This document shows positions 50,493-60,639 of a stretch of 64,000 nucleotides of DNA, piece by piece. The notes under the pieces were generated by a model. It did no database searches, had not been told where the DNA came from, and saw only the letters and a list, made by a program, of their open reading frames with translations. The position numbers and the translations under genes are program-made. The stretch lies in the NCBI GenBank assembly GCA_009823395.1, contig CM020505.1, forward strand, positions 23,355,629 through 23,419,628. The letters run 5' to 3'. Position 1 is the first letter of the stretch; every line of letters starts with the position of its first letter. This DNA is from Thamnaconus septentrionalis (taxonomy: Eukaryota > Chordata > Actinopteri > Tetraodontiformes > Monacanthidae).

Positions 50493-52492
50493 CATTCACT
50501 GCCATCACTACTGTGTCAGTTAAATTGCTGCAAAAGCTGAAAACATGCAGCCATCACAGAAATGACAGACACTTGTGAGAATTGAAGAACTTTCAGCACA
50601 AACCTTGAATTGAGGAAAACTACAGTGGAACAAATACACTGACTCTATGATTCTATGTCAAGTTGCTTCAGTATTTAAAAAGCAGCAGAAACAAAGTGAA
50701 CGCACCGGCGAATTAGGTTTTGCATAAATTAGGTTCCTCCAGAAAAACATGTGACAAAGGTTGCAAATTGCGTTTCTACGGCAAGCGGGAATTTTGTTTT
50801 TCTTTTCCTCCTTCCCCTTCCCCTATTTTTGAAAATTACCTGCACATGCTTTTCATGGGGGCAGAGCAACCAAACACAATGTGGCTTTCACAGAATTGAA
50901 AAGATTTAATTAAGAGGCCTTGTCCAACAGGTTTGGCCAACGCCTAAAATAAACCCAGGCTTGCTTCAGCATCTTTTCTCGACTTTACACATCTTCAATA
51001 AAAAAAATGTTGTCAATTACATTTTATCAGTCTGAAGTGCTCATAATAGATAAAGCGGCATTTTATTCAGAGTGTTTGCTAATATTTGTCAAGCACCGGA
51101 AAAATAAACACTTTTTAAGAAAGCGTTTTCCTGGTACAGTAGTGTGTTGGGAAAGTCCAAAAGTCGGTCAACACGAGCGACGCAATGTCCTTTTACGAAA
51201 CACAACCGTTATTTACGTTTCCCCTCCAGGTCTCCACAGGTTCACTTTTCTTTATTTTCACCCTTTCAACAAATAACTCGTAAATTCGGATTAATTGGAA
51301 TGACCGCCAAGACTGCGAGTTTGACGTTGGTACACATTTCTCCACCTTCAAATTAATTTCTATAAAATTGAGAAATTATCAAAGTTTCGTATCTCTGTCT
51401 AGCCAGAATATATTTCACAGAAAAGGGAGTCAACGTATTTTTTTTTATTTAGCGAGTTAACAAGTTTATGTTTTCGCTGAAAGCGCCTATTCTCTACTGA
51501 ATAGTCAGACTTATAATTAATCTGAAGGAATAGCTGATTTAGAAGAGGAGTTAATATTTTGTCATGGTTATAGAAATAACAAGTACGCTACATGCGCGCG
51601 TTTGCGTGCGAGAATTCCACAGTCACTAAAGCATAAAGTAAACGATGGGGAGAAAAAGACGGAGGAATATTTGAAGGAGTTCCTCGGTGCAATTTCTCCT
51701 CTTTTCAACTGACTTTTCTCCAGCCAGTTCTCAGTTTTCAGGGTGGAAAAACCACAATCAACGAACGACTGAAAATATTATTATGCTAAAACAAAAAACA
51801 AAAAAAACTAGAACTAACGGTTTAAGTTGACAGAGCAGAAGGGAAGAGGGGGCGAGGGCGGCTGTTCCCAGGGAGACTGGAGGAGCCGGCAGCGGCGACT
51901 GGGCGCTCCATCCCGGCCAAGCGCACCGAGAGCGACCGCTGAGGAGCTGCGGAGCCACGACCATTAACCTGCCCTCAAGACATTTACTGAAGCAGGGTTT
52001 AGTTTTTAGCCATTCTAAAACTAGAGGGAAAGTTGGGAAAGTTGTAACACAACAACAGAGACGCTGAAATGCCTCTTTTTTTGTCATTCTTAAAAAACTA
52101 ATGTCCCTTTTCATGGCAAACTCGCGGGTGGCTTCTTGCGGTGATGATTTTAATTCCTTTCAGGAACAAAAAAAACAACAAAAAACAATAAATCAGCGAG
52201 AAATCATTCCCGGTTGTTGAAAAGTGGCACCAGAAGCGACTTTTTTCTATTGAAGGAGTTTGGATTTACATGGCAACAATAAGCTCAAGTCTAAAGTCCA
52301 AGCCGGACTCTCAACTCCTCTCCCCCCAGGTTGGGACTCGGTCCCCGGCAAAACGGCTCAAAATGAAGGAGAAGTTGTAGAGAGGAGGCAGGAGAAGCGG
52401 CCGCTGGCCGGAGACTCACCATTGTGCTCCGGTAAGGGCAGAAGAGGGTCGGACTGGAAGTGTTGCGGCTTCGCTTGTTTCCTCCGCGACAT
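42275..52492 (-). CDS. sall1: sall1: spalt-like zinc-finger transcription factor (join of three exons)
   Basis: Joining 52492-52420, 46791-43403 and 42715-42275 on the minus strand gives about 1300 residues in one frame; human SALL1 has 1324. In order: [12 protein letters not shown] at residues 1-12 (the NuRD-recruiting repression motif of SALL proteins); a C2HC finger near 43-62; a Q-rich segment with [20 protein letters not shown] near 222-250 (SALL dimerisation region); a C2H2 pair near 437-494; a triple near 690-780; a pair near 983-1035; a last pair near 1110-1160; and a conserved tail ending KEIVTS. The linker motif FIKKE fits a SUMO consensus. In vertebrates SALL1 is a nuclear repressor binding AT-rich DNA through the fourth finger cluster and is required for kidney, limb and neural development. 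The match to SALL1 rather than SALL2/3/4 rests on near-identical Q-rich, finger and C-terminal blocks. Assignment to sall1a or sall1b is open. The surrounding DNA is a gene desert, typical of this locus. Confidence 0.96.
42716..43402 (-). other. sall1 intron 2 with (AT)n tract
   Basis: 687-bp GT-AG intron that interrupts the last zinc finger between KGNLK and VHMGTH. It holds an AT dinucleotide run at about 43297-43328 and a GGA-rich patch near 42745-42775. I see no other gene in it. Confidence 0.9.
43403..46791 (-). CDS. sall1: sall1 coding exon 2 (main exon)
   Basis: The acceptor is a short T-run followed by CAG at 46794-46792, and the exon opens GG-GAC-ACA-GAA, completing the split Gly codon. 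It runs 3389 bases without a stop to the donor at CTCAAG/GTACGA (43403/43402). It encodes the C2HC finger, the Q-rich domain, eight full C2H2 fingers and the first part of the ninth. The longest uninterrupted open frame in the window comes from this exon; it continues 33 bases into intron 2 before a stop at 43370. Confidence 0.95.
47140..47410. promoter_or_regulatory. candidate intronic enhancer (sall1 intron 1)
   Basis: Complex AT-rich 270-bp block with GGCCTTAATGAAATTTC, GGCATTGATTTCC, GGGAATTATTAGAC, CTTTCAATTTGC and CACTAAACTAATTTG. No simple repeat inside. Position in intron 1 favours sall1 as target. Confidence 0.45.
47990..48340. promoter_or_regulatory. candidate intronic enhancer with POU palindrome
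   Basis: Includes the perfect 16-bp palindrome TTCATTTGCAAATGAA (48121-48136), which holds two overlapping octamer-like halves, plus GATTTACAAATTGC and TTTAATTCAGGGATTATC. Likely POU/Oct binding; function is inferred. Confidence 0.45.
48633..48662. repeat. (CA)n microsatellite
   Basis: CA array in sall1 intron 1. Confidence 0.93.
50048..50140. repeat. CAG/CTG inverted repeat (hairpin) in sall1 intron 1
   Basis: GGCGGCCCAGCAGCAGCAGC (from 50051) is the reverse complement of the end of a (GCT)15 run that finishes GCTGGGCCGCC (to 50140). The GCT run spans about 50088-50133. The structure can fold with a 26-bp GC-rich stem. Confidence 0.9.
50328..50491. repeat. two (CA)n arrays in sall1 intron 1
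   Basis: CA arrays of about 55 bp (50328-50382) and 73 bp (50419-50491), same orientation, 36 bp apart. Confidence 0.95.
50690..51000. promoter_or_regulatory. candidate intronic regulatory element
   Basis: Contains GCGAATTAGGTTTTGCATAA, ATAAATTAGG and AAAGATTTAATTAAGAGGCC. Complex, no simple repeats. Inference only. Confidence 0.33.
52420..52492 (-). CDS. sall1: sall1 coding exon 1
   Basis: The ATG is at 52492-52490, followed by codons for [20 protein letters not shown] and PEHN. The exon ends with the first base of a Gly codon before donor GTGAGT (52419-52414). It carries 73 coding bases and leaves phase 1. The start is fixed by the invariant SALL N-terminus. The exon encodes essentially only the repression peptide, so any transcript that starts elsewhere would lack it. 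Confidence 0.93.
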
Positions 52493-52830
52493 GCTGGTTG
52501 GCACATCAGCAGACCAAGAATAAAAAAATGACTACAAAACCCCCTCTCAAAAAATTACGTAAATCGAGCCCCATCCACCGCGCATGTGCCCCGTTATGAT
52601 TATCAATAATGCTCTGTGATTAATCATACAGGGATGGGAGGAGGGAGGAGGAGGAGGAAGCAGCAGGAGGAGGAGGAGGAGGTGGCGGCGGGAGGGGGTG
52701 GGGGGGCTTCTTTGAAAGGCGATTGGCAACTCGCCAGCCCCCTCCTATTCAAAGCAAGTCTCTTTAATCAATTAGCTCCTGATTTGCTGGGGACTCTTGT
52801 CTCTCTCTGCGCTCCCACCCAATGACTTGA
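52493..52830 (-). promoter_or_regulatory. candidate sall1 promoter / 5' UTR region
   Basis: Sequence immediately upstream of the sall1 start. It carries the perfect palindrome TGATTAATCA (52617-52626), ATTATCAATAAT just before it, and TTTAATCAATTAG near 52765-52777, all homeodomain-like sites, together with GGA-rich sequence (52630-52690). No canonical TATA box is placed with confidence and the transcription start is unknown. Promoter status follows from position only. Confidence 0.45.
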
Positions 52831-53256
52831 TCCGGATGGGGAGAAAGGCTGGCTCTCCCCAAACTTCCTGCTTTAACCCCTTCTGTCGCCGCACTCCAGG
52901 CTGGGCTTCAGCGCGGGAGCTTCGCGGTGGTCGCCGGGGGTCTGGAGTCGACGCTTGCCACACAGTCTTGACCGGTCTTCCACTCGGATGTGAGCGGCGA
53001 GCACAGTTTGAAACTCTCCCTCCCTCTCCCCCGCTGCAAACTGCCGCTCAACTCTGAAAAACTCCACAAACTTTTCTTCCTCTCCTTCTTCTTGTACAAC
53101 TCGGTAGTCCGTCCGTCTGTCCGTCCGTCCGTGAGTCCTGCCCGCACCAGAGCCGATGCGCTTCAGCTTCTCTCGTGTGGCTGAAACTGCAGACAGCTAC
53201 TCGCTGAAGAGTTTCATTGGCAGCTGCCGGTGCGCAGCGGCGGCGGCGGCGGCAGC

Positions 53257-53293
<37 letters not shown>

Positions 53294-53593
53294 TGTTGTC
53301 CGCCCGTGCGTAAAAGGGCACCGTGACGCGTTCACCCACGAAAAGAGGAAGAAGAGGCGTCCGCGGAGTCTTCCCGACGCTCCCAGTCGAGTTTCATTTG
53401 ATTGTTACGAGTCGTGAGGGGGCTTCAGTCACCGACACGTTTTCATCACACACGGCATTCCGCGAATAAACAAACTTTGAGGGCCCGAGCAGCGAGCGGG
53501 GCAGCGCGCGGAGCCCAGCCCATCGACGAGCTGATTGGTCAGCGGGCTGTTCAGTCACACTGCTCTTCACCTCCACCTCCCTCCCCCACCCCT
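52831..53593. other. sall1 5' flank, GC-rich
   Basis: GC-rich sequence with CCGT tetramers (53107-53131), GGC repeats (53236-53252) and (CAG)11 at 53259-53292. It could include an upstream promoter or 5' UTR exon; no proof. No gene on the plus strand is supported. Confidence 0.5.
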
Positions 53594-53666
<73 letters not shown>

Positions 53667-53734
53667 TTCCCCTGAGTGCATCCACACGGTCTGTGCGCTG
53701 GTGAAGCAGCGGAGACTGTTGGGACTGTTGATCC

Positions 53735-53769
<35 letters not shown>
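53594..53769. repeat. (CA)n and (CAG)n microsatellites
   Basis: CA array of about 69 bp at 53594-53662, then (CAG)11 at 53737-53769. Confidence 0.95.
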
Positions 53770-53772
<3 letters not shown>

Positions 53773-54036
53773 TGAGCCTGAAAATCTCGCATTATTTTTC
53801 TTCCCCAATCACTGCAATTTAGAAAAAAAAAATGTTTCGTTAAATTAAAAAAAAAACAAAGACAAAACTAAACTAAAGCAACGGATAAATAAAGCTGTTA
53901 AATGTCTATTTTTTAAGAAAAGACGAATGTCATTATAATGTCATTTTAAAATGATGGAGTGAATGGCCTGTTGCGGAATTTCATTTTTTCAAAATAATGT
54001 ATGCAATAATAATAATAATGAGCTAAAAAAAAATTA

Positions 54037-54037
<1 letters not shown>

Positions 54038-54103
<66 letters not shown>
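54038..54103. repeat. (ATT)22 microsatellite
   Basis: Uninterrupted ATT array, preceded by a short complementary ATA run near 54005-54019. Confidence 0.96.
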
Positions 54104-54160
54104 GTGATGGGTGCGTCTTCAGTGGGGATGTTTTAAGGGGCAAGAGGTCCCGGGGGAGCA

Positions 54161-54178
54161 GCGCGCGCGCGCGCGCGC
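54161..54178. repeat. (GC)9 alternating tract
   Basis: Perfect alternating GC of 18 bp, a classical Z-DNA-prone sequence; a second, shorter one lies at 55319-55335. Confidence 0.93.
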
Positions 54179-55596
54179 CGAGTCGACAAGATTTATTAGG
54201 TGAAAAAGATAAACGAAGCTCTCAGCCGAGCTGATTTTGAGAAATGAAGATAATAACGTGACTATAGGTGATGCCTCGGATGCCATTATTTTTCACTGAA
54301 TATTTAAAGAGCGGCTGCGGGCGAGATGGATCTGCTCCTCTCTCGTGTCAGTTATCTTTTAGTTTCGACTCGCCTTATTTATTTATTCATGGGAGGAAAG
54401 AGGGAGGAAGGAAGAATGGGAGGGGAAAAAAATCAAATACATCTAATGGCTTTAAGTGATCGACTTATTATTAAAAAATACCGAGAGAATATATACATAT
54501 AATTTGGATAGTTGTCGAGACGACAGATGTCCAAAAAAAAAAAAAAAAAAAAAAAATCTGCCAGTGTTTGAAATGAAAAAAGAAAAGTAAATGATCATTA
54601 ACAGGGGGAAGTGTGCGTGTGTTCGCGGGTGTGCGCGTCGTTATAGTAGACCGTGCAATTCCGGGCAGCCAAGTTGAAACTGCTGGGAGAGGAAGAAGAA
54701 GAAGAAGAAGAAGAAAAAAAAGAGGGGGGTCTGCAATATTGTAATGTCCCGGGCGGGAAAATCAATAGGCAGTTAATTGATGTGAGTGTTGGTGTGAGAT
54801 TGTAAACAGGCTGATTTGCAGCGCAGCCGAGCGAGAGACGTTTTAAATGGGATTCACTGGGGACGCCGCGCGCGGATACAGTGTTAACAATCACCGTGCT
54901 GCTGCTGGATGACACACACACACACACACACAGGCTGCAGCAACACACACTCAATGTCACAGTGTGTGTGTGTGTGGGGGGGGGTGGGGGTGGGGGAGTG
55001 GGGGTCATCTTCAATATTATTATTATTTAAAATGTTCATTTTTAAAAATGCATTTAAAGATAATGAAAGACATACATGTAGCCGACATTTTTGTTGCTTT
55101 ATTATTTAGAAAATATTAACATTTTGTGTTAATTAAAATTAAAATTTGAGTCGAAACGCGTTTAATGTTGAATGGACGTGAACAAAATATTTTTTAATTT
55201 CAAATATATATATATATATATATATTTATATTGAGGTGAACTTAATAGAATTATCATTGATTAATCGAACAATTCTCCTCCCAATTTGTATCGCTTATTA
55301 TTACGTCAAGCCTCGTGAACGCGCGCGCGCGCGCGAACTCGCACCGCCCGGGTCAGCCGTCATCATTCACCGCCGTCGCCGCGTCGCCGACAGACGCGAG
55401 ATTGATCCCGCGCCCTGTGGAAACGGAGCGCGCGCTTGGCCGCATAATGTGATGGGATCTCCCGCACGGCGCGAGCACACAGGCCCTGCTTCAGCGCGTG
55501 ACACCCCGCATTCAACACGTGGTGGCTTCCCTCCACTCAGCGACGCCCCGAGAATCACAACGAGCTGCAGCAGAGCAGCAGGCCTTCATCTGGGTC

Positions 55597-55598
<2 letters not shown>
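54179..55598. other. gene-free interval in the sall1 5' flank
   Basis: Contains an A-run (54534-54556), GAA repeats (54692-54715), short CA and GT arrays (54910-54975) and an AT run (55204-55226). No recognised gene. Confidence 0.5.
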
Positions 55599-55651
<53 letters not shown>

Positions 55652-55732
55652 CACCAATGGCAAAACTTGCAGGAGGTTCTGGGGCTTGAAGTGCAAGTGG
55701 AAGATACACAACCACTGCTGCTGTCGTCTGAG

Positions 55733-55812
<80 letters not shown>
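55599..55812. repeat. opposed (GT)26 and (CA)39 arrays
   Basis: GT array 55599-55650 and CA array 55735-55812 are complementary with an 84-bp spacer, so they can pair as a long hairpin. Frames through them are Cys-Val or His-Thr repeats. Confidence 0.95.
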
Positions 55813-55815
<3 letters not shown>

Positions 55816-56579
55816 ATTTAGGGGCCTTAATTCAAACTATAGAAATTGTTCTTGCATTTTTTTAAATAATCAGGTTGGGTGAAGAAGATTCCGACTTGCC
55901 CAGTCGGCCGTGCTGGATGTGCTGCACATTATATTTTTAATAAACACTTTAGCAACCCCCCCACCCCCCTCCCCCACTTCACTGCCGTCCTTCCCAGTGG
56001 GAATATCAAGAAGTGCTCGGCCTTATTAATGGCGCGCTGACGTCTTTCAGAGGGATTAGGAGCCTGATTAAAGGGATTGTTGTAAGCTGGCCTCACGCTC
56101 AAAAAGAAATAAAGAAATAGGCTCACATCCTCCTCACATCAAGCCTCTCTCTCTCTCTCTCTCGTTTCTATATACACTGTTGCTGAATCAAGACGTCACG
56201 CTGCAGGTGTCCTGAGTGGCAACTCCACCGACCTGCCGCGACACTGTCAGTCACTGCAGGAAGAGATGAGTTACTAGAAAACCTTCCGTGTAAAACTGCA
56301 AATGCCTGATAATGAACACCAGCTCTGGAGTTTCATCAACAGTTCTGCTTTTAGCTGGAGAGTCTTCAGGTTCCAGGGGAGCCACAATGCTTCGCTTCAA
56401 GCTCTGTTCATTTTTCTCTTTTTTCCTTCTCTCCCCCTCTTTTGCCACTGCAGAAACCTCTTTGAAAAATGGGCAGCATTAAAATTCGCGACCTGCAGCA
56501 GCAGAGAGTCGCCGCCATTAATTAAGAGATCAAACCCTCTGCATTGTCCCCCAGCTGCACTGACACCACTTCTCCCACC

Positions 56580-56620
<41 letters not shown>

Positions 56621-57109
56621 CTCCCCTTGACAACTTCCTACTACATCACTTGATATCAGTGGACCCTGTTTGTTTGTTGTTGTACACGATCTCGGCTCCG
56701 GTTACACACACACACATGGATCAGTCCACCTACCTGTGTGTGTGTGTGGCAGCTGCAGTGGTCCAGGTGTGGGACTTGCGGGGCTACCCAGCAGAGGGTC
56801 GGTGGTCTGCAGTGTCCCCCTCCACACTGGTGCCACTGGAATCCAGTTCCATCCCAAAGCTGATCCATGGGACCTGCGTCTGTTTGTGCAGCCGGGACTT
56901 CAGCTGCTTCGTCTCACTGAAGGCCGTAAACTCAGCCTGGAAGAGACAAACGTGCACATTGCAAGTCAAACGTTTGTGTGTCTCACACTTTTTCAAATGG
57001 AAACAATCAAGCTGTTTGGGATCTTTGATGAAGAGACATTTCAGTCAACTGAGAATAGTGATGAAAAAAAAAAAAAGAAGAAAAATTACAGGGGCGAAAT
57101 GAGTAATAG
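55813..57109. other. gene-free interval
   Basis: CT run near 56146-56163, CA array 56582-56619 and otherwise unique sequence. A 266-codon frame (56302-57102) crosses simple repeat and has no domain. A CTCF-like CCCAGCAGAGGGTCGG lies at 56787-56802. Confidence 0.5.
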
Positions 57110-57500
57110 AAGCAAAATATTTTTTGGTGAAGGATTTGATTATGACTCAGCGGCCTGTTTCTCACAGCACCCCCCCCCCCAGACACTAAACTTCACGGTC
57201 GGTGATGCAATCATCAAATTGCCAGCTTGTTATGATTCTCATTGACTTCATTATACCTGATTAAAAGACGCTCGCTTGAGTTGCTTTAAGGAGCCACGCT
57301 GACGTGCTGGACGACCACCAAGCCCAGCATTTTACCATCGCTCCCCATTCTTAAAAAACACGCCGGGCTTTCATATGACATTGACAAATGATATTTAGCT
57401 CGTTAGATGTTTTACAGAACCACGCCGGATTAAACTGACACACATCACTGAGGCTGAAGGTTGCCGAGGAGCCAAACACTCCAAACATCTTGAATAAATT
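57110..57500. promoter_or_regulatory. candidate upstream regulatory element
   Basis: Complex block with GATTTGATTATGACTC, GCAATCATCAAATTGCC, TGATTCTCATTG-like TATGATTCTCATTGAC and CCTGATTAAAAG. A C-run (57170-57180) interrupts it. Inference from motif density. Confidence 0.38.
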
Positions 57501-58150
57501 ACAGACAGCACCCTCAAGAGTGTTTATGTATTTTTTTTTTGAAGCTTTTAGAAGCAAAAGTAAGAAAAAAAAAAAAAAGAGCCGGAAAAGCAACAACAAA
57601 AAAAAACCACCAAAACCCTCTGAATAATCTCAGCATTAGTTTGCACGCTTGCAGACGGGGTAGACAGGGACTTCAGCTGCCTGACGCAGTGGGATGTGGC
57701 CGAGCGGGCGAAACCCGCACGGCAAACAGCGGGTGGAGAGCAGGGCGGTGACCCGGGCTGCGAGTCGGGCTGCGAGTCGCGCGTGCCACCGACACAGAGA
57801 ACCAAACAGGCGTCTTTACAGGAAAAACACTCCCACAAAGCTGAGACGCATCAAGCGGTTTATTCGGGGGACTGCGAGCACGAGATGTTTATCAAGCGCC
57901 GGCAGACAGCAGCGCCGCTCGGCCAGCAGTTAAGCGTGTCTCTGACAGGCCTTTATTACTATTGATAGTTGGCATCAGTGTCCCAGGCTGAGAAATGGGG
58001 CTGCTGCAGGCAAACGTGAGCTATTGATCTCCGGCTCGGCTCCCTGACCTGCTGCTGCTGCTGCTGCTGCAGTGAGGCAGCTGGAGGCCGCTGAGGCCTT
58101 CAGGAGCCTCCCAGTCTCCCAGTCTCCCAGTCAGGGCACCTGGGGGGGAC
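57501..58150. other. gene-free interval
   Basis: A-runs near 57567-57578, then GC-rich sequence with GGCTGCGAGTCG repeats and (CTG)8 at about 58049-58072. No gene is recognised. Confidence 0.5.
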
Positions 58151-58620
58151 CAGTGTGGTAGTATACTCGGTCTTAGTCTCAGGCCCGACGGACTCTGGGT
58201 TTTGGATCCAGACCAGTGGAGACTCAGTCAACACTGTAATAACACGATAATAAAGGCAAAGAATCCGGCTGCTGCCGTTTTACACTCTGTTGGTGACACC
58301 CAGAGTGACGCCACGCCCCCTTATATTCCCAGTGAGTTTATTTTTTAATTGAACTCAAGTTGAAATAAATATGAAGCAATGTTGTTGTTTTTTTTGAAAA
58401 TGGTTCAAAATAGTTAGCAAAGCAGCAAAATGTTAAAGAAAATGATTCAAAGAGACGTTACTGCTCCATTTAGAAGCAAACTGGAATTTAAAAAAGATTT
58501 TCTTCTGTGTGGTTGTTATTTTTCTTTGCTATCTTCAGTCCTGGTCTGGTCCTGATCTCCATGCTCTCTAGTCTTCATAATGTCCTGGTCTCGGTTGGTG
58601 CCGTCTTGACTACAACACCG
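58151..58620 (+). mobile_element. hAT-like non-autonomous element, copy 2
   Basis: Direct-orientation relative of 14258-14777. Starts CAGTGTGGTAGTATACTC and ends GACTACAACACCG, whose reverse complement CGGTGTTGTAGTC pairs with the start. It shares long interior blocks with copy 1 (ATCCAGACCAGTGGAGACTC, TTTACACTCTGTTGGTGACA, AAAATGGTTCAAAATAGTT). No coding capacity and no clear target duplication. Confidence 0.78.
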
Positions 58621-60153
58621 GGGACGACTGCCAAAGTTCTTCTGCTTGTGGGGTTGAAATTATTACAGCATTGAAGGAGATGTTGAAACTAACATGAGTT
58701 TAACTCCCTCTCCTTTTTTCCTCACTCCTCCTTTTCCAAGGAGTTCCGTCTGTTCAGCCGCATGATGCAGATCAGCCTCAGCCTGTTTGTGCTGCTGCTG
58801 CTTTGCACAGTGATACCTGACACTGCCGGGCGTTTGCCTCCCGCCCGTGACAGAGACATCGCACTTCTGCTTCCTCCGTGCCAGACAAAAAATATTTCAC
58901 GATTGCGTTGTTTTTTTTTTAAAAGAAGCACAAACGCTCATTGACTGCCGTCGGTTCTTTTAAGATGAGCTGTGAGAAATGAGGATTTTGTGGGAGGGAA
59001 AAGTGCAGCAGGCTTGATGTGAGGTCCCAGTATGTGTTTGCATGTGTTCTTTAGCTTGTCGTGACCACACCAGAGACTGCTTGTTGGTGTGTGCGTGTGT
59101 GTGCGCGCGTGTGTGTGCGTGTGTGTGTGTGCGCGCAAGAGACGCAGTACAGCTGTCTGCTTTTGTTGGTTTTCGTGTCATTTTACCTCCCAGCCACCAC
59201 ACACAAGGAGACGAGAAGTAAATTAATCGGAAAAAAATGAAAAATACTGCTGAAAAAAAATCACTAAAAAAACAAACAAACAAACAAACAAGTAAAAAAA
59301 ACAAAAAAAAACAAAACAGTAGAAACTAGAGGAAATGAACTGGTTTGAAATAGTGTGGCCTCGAGAGGAAGGGAGGAGGGAGGGAAGGGAGGGCCGAAAC
59401 CTGCCCAGAGGTGAAACAGGGGAGGATGGGGGTTGAGGGGGGTCTGGGAGGGGGGTGCAGGGGTGGGGAGGGGCTTGTCTGTCTTTATTTGCCCTACTGG
59501 TGGGTGTGTGGTGGGATGGGAGACGTCACGGGAGTCCCTGGTGACCACCCTGCCGGCTGAACTCACTGAAGTTCCAGCAGCGACTCCACTCCCCTCCCTC
59601 CACTTCTCAGTGCTGGCAGCCCCTCAGTGCCCCCCCCCCCCCGTGACCTATGACCAGCATACAGGTATGTGTAAATGATGCAGACAAGCATGTGTGCAAA
59701 ACTCTCGGTCAACACTGACGCTCTACTTCCTGTGCTGAGCTAAAATGACAAAGCTTTGGAAATTGATCCCTTTGTGACATCACAAAGAGAGCTATCATCC
59801 AGCGCTCGGGACAACACTCCTAGCCCACTGAAACCACGTGGTGAAGGGCGAGGACAGCTGGACTTGTAGGAGAAATGATGCAGCGCGATGGCAGATGGAG
59901 GAATAAACCCGCTGCTTTCTGGAGATCAAACCTCTTTTTTTGGGTAGAATTCATTGTGCGAGGCTGCTCCACTGGATTCCAGCATGAAACAAAGAAAGAA
60001 AGATCGGAGTTCACCATGGGACACTGACATGTCACACAGTCAGTCAATCAGACCATCTAATCAAACCTCCCCAGCCCCCTTTCTCTCTCCCACACTGACT
60101 CAACCCGTCAGGTGGGTGTTTCTCATCTAAGGAAGTTGGGAAGGTGGCAGGAC
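58621..60153. other. gene-free interval
   Basis: Unique sequence with a GT/GC alternating patch (59090-59135), A-rich patch (59228-59317) and a G-rich polypurine patch (59365-59475). A 60-codon frame at 58762-58944 begins with a signal-peptide-like stretch but is not supported as a gene. Confidence 0.5.
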
Positions 60154-60454
60154 ACAGATATCACGGATATCACAGATATCACAGATATCACAGATATTAC
60201 AGATATCACGGATATCACAGATATTACAGATATTACAGATATCACAGATATCAAAGATATCACAGATATCACAGATATTACAGATATCACAGATATCAAA
60301 GATATCACGGATATCACAGATATCACAGATATTACAGATATTACAGATATCACAGATATCAAATATATCACAGATATCACGGATATTACAGATATCACAG
60401 ATATCACAGATATCAAAGATATCGCAGATATCACAGACATCACAGACATCACAG
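60154..60454. repeat. GATATCACA 9-bp minisatellite, about 33 copies
   Basis: Tandem 9-mers GATATCACA with variants ending ACG, AAA, TTACA. The palindromic GATATC core recurs at nearly every unit. Period is a multiple of three, so every frame stays open and reads as Asp-Ile-Thr or its antisense; this is not a gene. Confidence 0.95.
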
Positions 60455-60604
60455 CAGCACCTCTGCTTTCTAATGTGTTCAACCGTCCCAGTTTCCCAGC
60501 TTAGTTTGTGGGAAAGTGAGATCTTGACTCTGACTGCAGGTAGATTGAACACACTCGTCACTCACTCACTCACACTGAAAGAAATGCACCAATGTTCACA
60601 GCAT

Positions 60605-60639
<35 letters not shown>

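Larger units (their letters stand above)
46792..52419 (-). other. sall1 intron 1 (5.6 kb)
   Basis: Large first intron between the N-terminal peptide exon and the main exon. It contains AT-rich non-repetitive blocks (47.14-47.41, 47.99-48.34, 50.69-51.0 kb), a T-run near 48470-48491, CA arrays at 48633-48662, 50328-50382 and 50419-50491, and a CAG/CTG inverted repeat at 50048-50140. No open frame in it resembles a protein. Confidence 0.85.

Noticed and set aside
56302..57102. 266-codon open frame upstream of sall1
   Set aside because: Runs through a CA array and an A-run, with no domain; a chance frame.
57690..57745. tRNA-like A box (GTGGCCGAGCGGGCG)
   Set aside because: Resembles the D-arm of tRNA-Leu/Ser but no B box (GGTTCGAATCC-type) or acceptor stem follows at the right distance.
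60154..60454. CRISPR-like regular repeat
   Set aside because: Units of 9 bp are directly adjacent with no unique spacers; a eukaryotic minisatellite.
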